Positions 60,535 through 64,000 of a DNA stretch of 64,000 bases are shown here, piece by piece (positions within the stretch are counted from its first letter, which is position 1; every line of letters begins with the position of its first letter). The stretch is from Salinarimonas sp. (GTDB lineage: Bacteria > Pseudomonadota > Alphaproteobacteria > Rhizobiales > Beijerinckiaceae). The notes below the pieces were generated by a model. It did no database searches, was not told the DNA's origin, and worked only from the letters and a program-made list of their open reading frames with translations. The position numbers and the translations under genes were made by a program. Location of the stretch: the NCBI RefSeq assembly GCF_040111675.1, contig NZ_CP157794.1, forward strand, positions 3,183,501-3,247,500, in the 5' to 3' direction.

Positions 60535-61062
60535 TCATTCCTCCACCACGAACTCGCCCTGCGCGGTCGCCTCCTCTCCGGCGGGCGCGCAGGCGAACGC
60601 GTAGGTGCCGGCGGCGCCCGTGGAGAACACGATCTGGCCCGTCGTGTCCGCCGGCACGAGGAAGGCGGCGGCGTCGTGATCGTACTGGGCGTCGATCGTG
60701 CTCGCGACGCTGCCGGAGGCGAAGAGCTCCGGCGCGGCGAACGCCGCGGCGGCGTCGGTGGCGTTGACGAGCTGGAGCGTCAGCTCCTCGCCCGGCGGCA
60801 GGCGCGCGAGATCGGGCCGGCAGACCAGCGCGCCGTCCTCCATGCGCATGGCGATCTCGACGGCGACCGGCCGGGACGGCTCGGCGAGCGGGACGTCTGC
60901 GGTGGGCTCGCCGGGCTGGACCTGCGCGAGCACCGCGGACTTGCCGGGCGTCGCGACGGTGAAGCAGGCGAGCGCGAAAGCGGCGACGAAGGCCTCGCGG
61001 ACGCGCAGGCGCGGCGTCGCCGCGCGGTCGTTCGAAGGCTTCGTCTGCGTGCGGGGGGGCAT
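60535..61062 (-). CDS. Exported cupredoxin-like protein lacking copper ligands (hypothetical)
   Basis: 175 aa with an N-terminal basic stretch and hydrophobic signal region (about 20-48). The mature part is beta-rich: EIAMRMEDGALVCRPDLARLPPGEELTLQLVNATD resembles the strand pattern of cupredoxin-like domains, and GTYAFACAPAGEEATAQGEFVVEE is the C-terminal strand where copper proteins have CxxH..M. Only the Cys is seen (FACAP), with no His or Met ligands at the expected places, so copper binding is unlikely. Function unknown. Confidence 0.65.
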   Translation of the reverse strand: MPPRTQTKPSNDRAATPRLRVREAFVAAFALACFTVATPGKSAVLAQVQPGEPTADVPLAEPSRPVAVEIAMRMEDGALVCRPDLARLPPGEELTLQLVNATDAAAAFAAPELFASGSVASTIDAQYDHDAAAFLVPADTTGQIVFSTGAAGTYAFACAPAGEEATAQGEFVVEE

Positions 61063-61192
61063 GAACGTCTCCTGTGTCTGCGTCGACGGAGGAACGTCCC
61101 GGCGCGGGGGCGCGTTCCGGGGCGCGCCGGAACCCGGGCCGTTGCGCGGCCGTTGGCCGGGCGAGCGGAGACCGTCCGCCCCGGAGGAGCCC

Positions 61193-61615
61193 TTGATCCC
61201 GATCCGACCGACCCGCCTCGCCCTTTTCGCCGCCGCGGCGCTCGCGGCCGGCCTCGCCCTGCCGGCTCGTGCCGACGATCCGCCGGCGGCGGAGGGGCGC
61301 GCAGCCGAGGTGGAGACGCCGGTCACGCCGGACCTGCCTCGGCCCGACGCCGTGCTGGACGCCATGCCGCTCGTGATCTACCCGGCGGACCCGCGAGCCG
61401 CCCTGCGCGCCGCGGACGGCGACGGATCGGCCGCCGACGAGCCCGAGCCGATCGCGATCGAGGCGACGGGCGCCTTCGACCTCGAGGCGCCGCCGCTCGG
61501 CGAGCGCCCCACCCCGCGCGAGGCGCTGCGCGCGGACGAGCTCGGGGAGACCATCATGCGCCCGCGCGGGGGCTCGGCCACCGGCGGCAAGCCGGACGTT
61601 CCGCCCGAGCGTTGA
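61193..61615 (+). CDS. Secreted Pro/Ala-rich protein, TTG start
   Basis: 140 aa with a good signal peptide (about 1-27, LIPIRPTRLALFAAAALAAG... ending ARA-DD). The mature part is acidic and Pro-rich, without Cys, probably disordered (EVETPVTPDLPRPDAVLDAM). TTG start at 61193 is directly preceded by GGAGGAG. No family recognised. Divergent from the cupredoxin-like gene, with 130 nt between. Confidence 0.65.
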   Translation: MIPIRPTRLALFAAAALAAGLALPARADDPPAAEGRAAEVETPVTPDLPRPDAVLDAMPLVIYPADPRAALRAADGDGSAADEPEPIAIEATGAFDLEAPPLGERPTPREALRADELGETIMRPRGGSATGGKPDVPPER

Positions 61616-62007
61616 GGCGGACGCGCTCGTCTCCGCGCCGTCTTTCTACCGGGCGAATGCGGGTTTTTACGGCCGCCGCCGGTCGGCATCGCTTCAATTG
61701 TTATCCCCCGCCGTGAAATCGGCGCGTCGCGTACGAAAAAAGCGCGACGGCCTTCGCCTTTTTCGCGCCTGCGTCTTTACAAGGCCTGGGAATTTGGGCA
61801 GTCTGTCCCTGGAAGGTGGAAGTAAACCACCTCTAGGACCGTTTTAAAAGCAATTCCATGCGAAGCGCCAGAAGAGCCAAGAGACCGGTCTAAAGGGGTG
61901 CCTGTTTTCGGACCCGGCTCATTGCGCTTCGCCGCGATCAGCTTCAGTTCCGAAACATCTGGTGGGCGTCAAACGTCAGCTGCAGCAGCGCGAGAGCGAG
62001 AGAATAC
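61616..62007 (+). promoter_or_regulatory. Long AT-richer leader upstream of the cold-shock gene
   Basis: About 390 nt of comparatively low GC before the double cold-shock protein gene. It holds CGAAAAAAG and CCTTTTTCG as a near-perfect stem (about 61733-61771), a 6-bp hairpin AGGTGG-N7-CCACCT (61814-61832), and a T-rich stretch (GTTTTAAAAGCAATTCC). Long structured 5' leaders are typical of cold-shock genes and may act as an RNA thermosensor. I cannot place a promoter with certainty. Confidence 0.55.
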
Positions 62008-62715
62008 ATGGGTCGAGGTCGAGAGTTCCGCGATTCGGGCCGTCGTGGGTTCGATGATGATTTTGGTCAGCGTCGGTCTGACTATTTCGAGCCGCGCGCG
62101 GAACGCGGCTCCTTCGGCGGCGGCGCTCCGATGGCGCCGCGCCCGGTCGGCGGCCCGGTCGTCGACGCCGTGGTGAAGTGGTTCAACCCGGACAAGGGCT
62201 TCGGCTTCGTCGAGGTCGCGGACGGCTCCGGCGACGCCTTCCTGCACATCCGCGCGGTCGAGGCCGCCGGCCACAGCGACCTGCAGCCGGGCACCCGGCT
62301 CGAGGTGCGCACGGCTCAGGGCCAGAAGGGTCCGCAGGTGACCGAGGTCATCTCCGTCGATACGTCGACCGCGCAGGCCCCCGCGCCGCGCGCGCCCGGC
62401 GGCTTCGGCGCGGGTCCCGGCGGCCCCGGCGCCGCCCGCCGCCCGCCCCGTCCGGGCTTCGGCGCCGGCGGCGGCGGTCCCCGCCACACCGGCCCGACGA
62501 CGGAGCTGATGGGCACCGTCAAGTGGTACAACCCGACCAAGGGCTTCGGCTTCATCGTGGCCGAGGACGGCGGCAAGGACGTATTCGTCCACCGCTCGGT
62601 TCTGATGCGCGCCAACCTCCCCGACCTCATCGAGGGCCAGCCGGTCCGCATGGGCGTGGTCGACGGGATGAAGGGCCGCGAGGCCGCCACGATCGAGCTC
62701 AGCGACGGCGCCTGA
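62008..62715 (+). CDS. Double cold-shock domain protein (CspD-like, two CSDs)
   Basis: 235 aa with two cold-shock domains: one at about 51-117 (VVKWFNPDKGFGFVEVADGSGDAFLHI) and one at about 168-232 (GTVKWYNPTKGFGFIVAEDGGKDVFVH). Both contain KGFGF, the RNP1 nucleic acid-binding core. The N-terminal 45 residues and the linker of about 50 residues between them are rich in Gly, Arg and Pro, likely disordered RNA-binding regions. Two-CSD forms of this kind are typical of Hyphomicrobiales and act as RNA chaperones. A good terminator follows. Confidence 0.93.
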   Translation: MGRGREFRDSGRRGFDDDFGQRRSDYFEPRAERGSFGGGAPMAPRPVGGPVVDAVVKWFNPDKGFGFVEVADGSGDAFLHIRAVEAAGHSDLQPGTRLEVRTAQGQKGPQVTEVISVDTSTAQAPAPRAPGGFGAGPGGPGAARRPPRPGFGAGGGGPRHTGPTTELMGTVKWYNPTKGFGFIVAEDGGKDVFVHRSVLMRANLPDLIEGQPVRMGVVDGMKGREAATIELSDGA

Positions 62716-62751
62716 TCGGCGCTGCTCCGCGGTTCCGTGGATGCGAGCATG

Positions 62752-62779
62752 GGCGGGCTCCCTCGGGGGCCCGCCTTTT
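62752..62779 (+). terminator. Intrinsic terminator after the cold-shock gene
   Basis: GGCGGGC (62752-62758) and GCCCGCC (62769-62775), a 7-bp stem with a 10-nt loop, followed by TTTT, 37 nt past the stop. The remaining gap to 62891 shows no gene. Confidence 0.85.
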
Positions 62780-62891
62780 CGCGTTCGAGGGGCGGCACGC
62801 AGACGCGACCTGAAGCATCGCGCGCCGACGGGCTCCCCTCGCCGGCATCATCGAGCTTTTCTTCCAGCGGCTCGCACTGCATCGCAAGCCG

Positions 62892-63383
62892 CTATTCCTC
62901 CCCCGTCAGCGCCTCGAGCGGCGCCGCCGGCTCGTCCTTCACCGTTCGCGTGACGATGTAGGTAAAGTAGCGATCGATGCCGATCTGGCGCTCGAGCAGG
63001 GCGTCGACGAGCCGCTGATAGGCGTCGATGTCACGGGCGACGACCCGCAGGATGTAGTCGACCCCGCCCCCCACCGACCAGCAGGCGACGATCTCCGGCA
63101 CGGCCCGCACCGCGCGCTCGAAGCGCTCGAAATCCGCCTGGCGGTGGGCGCCGAGCGTGACCTCCATCAGCACCGTCGCGGCCGGCAGCCCGAGCGCCTT
63201 GAGCGAGACGCGCGCGTGGTAGCCCGCGACGATACCCGCCTTCTCCAGCCGGTCGAGCCGGGTCCAGCACGGCGTCGGCGACAGCCCCACCTCCTCGGCG
63301 AGCGCCAGCTTGGTGATGCGGCCGTTGCGCTGGACGGCGGCGAGGATGCGCAGGTCGATCGCGTCGAGCTTCAGCGGCTTCAT
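62892..63383 (-). CDS. Lrp/AsnC family transcriptional regulator
   Basis: 163 aa with the AsnC-type winged HTH (DAIDLRILAAVQRNGRITKLALAEEVGLSPTPCWTRLDRLEKAGIVAGY, about 7-56) and a C-terminal RAM domain (ATVLMEVTLGAHRQADFERFERAV and DYILRVVARDIDAYQRLVDALL). It probably binds an amino acid. Divergent from the MocR-type regulator with only 52 nt between start codons, so the two are likely to influence each other. Confidence 0.92.
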   Translation of the reverse strand: MKPLKLDAIDLRILAAVQRNGRITKLALAEEVGLSPTPCWTRLDRLEKAGIVAGYHARVSLKALGLPAATVLMEVTLGAHRQADFERFERAVRAVPEIVACWSVGGGVDYILRVVARDIDAYQRLVDALLERQIGIDRYFTYIVTRTVKDEPAAPLEALTGEE

Positions 63384-63435
63384 CGTCTCGCGATTTCCGT
63401 TGCCAATTGTCGTGACTTAACCCACAAAGAAACTC

Positions 63436-64000
63436 ATGACAATCTGGCGCCCGGATCCGTCCACCCTCAAGCGTCCCGTCTACGCCTCGCTGGCGGAGCA
63501 GATCGCCCGCGCCATCGGCGAGGGCGCGCTGCCGGAGGGCGCGCAGCTTCCCGTCCAGCGCAGGCTCGCCGACGAGCTCGGCCTCGCCGTCCAGACGGTG
63601 AGCCGCGCCTACGAGGAGCTCGGCCGGCGCGGGCTCGTCGCGGGCGAGACCGGACGGGGCACCTTCGTGCGCACCGTGCGCCGCGAGCCGGAGCCCCCCT
63701 ACCTGCCCGAGCGGCTGAACGAGCTGATCGACCTCTCCATCCTCAAGCCGGTCTGCGAGCCGCTGCATCTCGAGCGCATGAAGGAGGCGCTCGCGCGCCT
63801 CGCGCAGGACGTGCCGGCGAGCGCCATTCTCTCGTTTCGCCCCAACGTCGTGTTCCCGCGCCACCGCGCCGTCGCGGCCGACTGGCTCGCGACCTGCGGC
63901 GTGTCGATCTCGCCGCTCAACGTCACCGTCACCAACGGCGCCACCGCGGCGCAGACGATCGCGCTGATGAGCGTCGCCTCGCCCGGCGCGGCCGTCGCGA
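63436..64000 (+). CDS. MocR-type GntR/aminotransferase regulator (3' end cut by window)
   Basis: First 188 residues of a longer protein. An N-terminal GntR-type winged HTH (about 8-80) is evident: RPVYASLAEQIARAIGEGALPEGAQLPVQRRLADELGLAVQTVSRAYEELGRRGLVAGETGRGTFV. After it begins a PLP-dependent aminotransferase-like domain (NVTVTNGATAAQTIALM). MocR proteins usually regulate a PLP- or amine-related pathway. The divergent Lrp gene supports an amino-acid catabolism role. The C-terminal catalytic lysine region lies outside. Confidence 0.9.
   Translation, partial: MTIWRPDPSTLKRPVYASLAEQIARAIGEGALPEGAQLPVQRRLADELGLAVQTVSRAYEELGRRGLVAGETGRGTFVRTVRREPEPPYLPERLNELIDLSILKPVCEPLHLERMKEALARLAQDVPASAILSFRPNVVFPRHRAVAADWLATCGVSISPLNVTVTNGATAAQTIALMSVASPGAAVA

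Overview
The window is 64 kb of very GC-rich (about 70% by eye) chromosomal DNA from an alphaproteobacterium, most likely a member of the Hyphomicrobiales; a Salinarimonas or Methylobacterium-like relative is my guess from protein flavour, not a search result. Pointers are an NrsF-type anti-sigma factor, a PraR-like XRE regulator, an Irr/ICE-like iron box, TRAP and peptide ABC importers, and abundant c-type cytochromes and cupredoxins. Genes are dense and mostly metabolic; I see no prophage, integrase, IS element or CRISPR array.

Layout. 1-2.8 kb: a TRAP importer (dctPQM). 3-9.8 kb: redox and stress proteins (flavodoxin-like, peroxiredoxin-like, cytochrome P460, two cupredoxins of which one is fused to a diheme cytochrome c, and a DUF3179 protein). 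10-15.4 kb: a peptide/nickel-type ABC importer with a fused double ATPase. 15.5-19.7 kb: a block of tiny secreted proteins, an NrsF anti-sigma factor and a DUF302 protein. 20-28 kb: TTC38-like TPR protein, ThDP enzyme, tRNA-Gln, aldo/keto reductase, AsmA, UvdE. 28-31.8 kb: ferric-iron ABC importer (no ATPase gene nearby) and a phosphopantetheinyl transferase. 32-36.8 kb: Tex, a VapBC-type pair, an alpha/beta hydrolase, an acetoacetate-decarboxylase-like protein. 36.8-42.2 kb: a second TRAP importer with a ChbG deacetylase and a divergent Gfo/Idh dehydrogenase. 42.2-47.9 kb: a copper-handling operon. 48-64 kb: MetAP, FkbM methyltransferase, a Phd/VapC pair, SfsA, tRNA-Arg, sensor kinase, FAD disulfide oxidoreductase, MBL hydrolase, PraR-like regulator, HDAC-like deacetylase, baeRF protein, HbpS-like protein, double cold-shock protein, and a divergent Lrp/MocR pair cut by the window end.

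The most interesting system is a dispersed regulon between 8.5 and 19.7 kb. Five sites match GTAAC-N17-CGAA (equivalently GTAACN-N16-CGAA), the promoter pattern known for the Caulobacter SigF-type ECF sigma factor, and each lies just upstream of a gene: a 40-aa ORF plus a DUF3179 protein; two paralogous secreted mini-proteins sharing the motif NPEVTxYDQPQQQDFFFQ; a third 57-aa secreted mini-protein; and nrsF-DUF302. The anti-sigma gene is present without an adjacent sigma gene. This looks like a metal or oxidative-stress envelope response built around a family of small exported proteins that I do not recognise.
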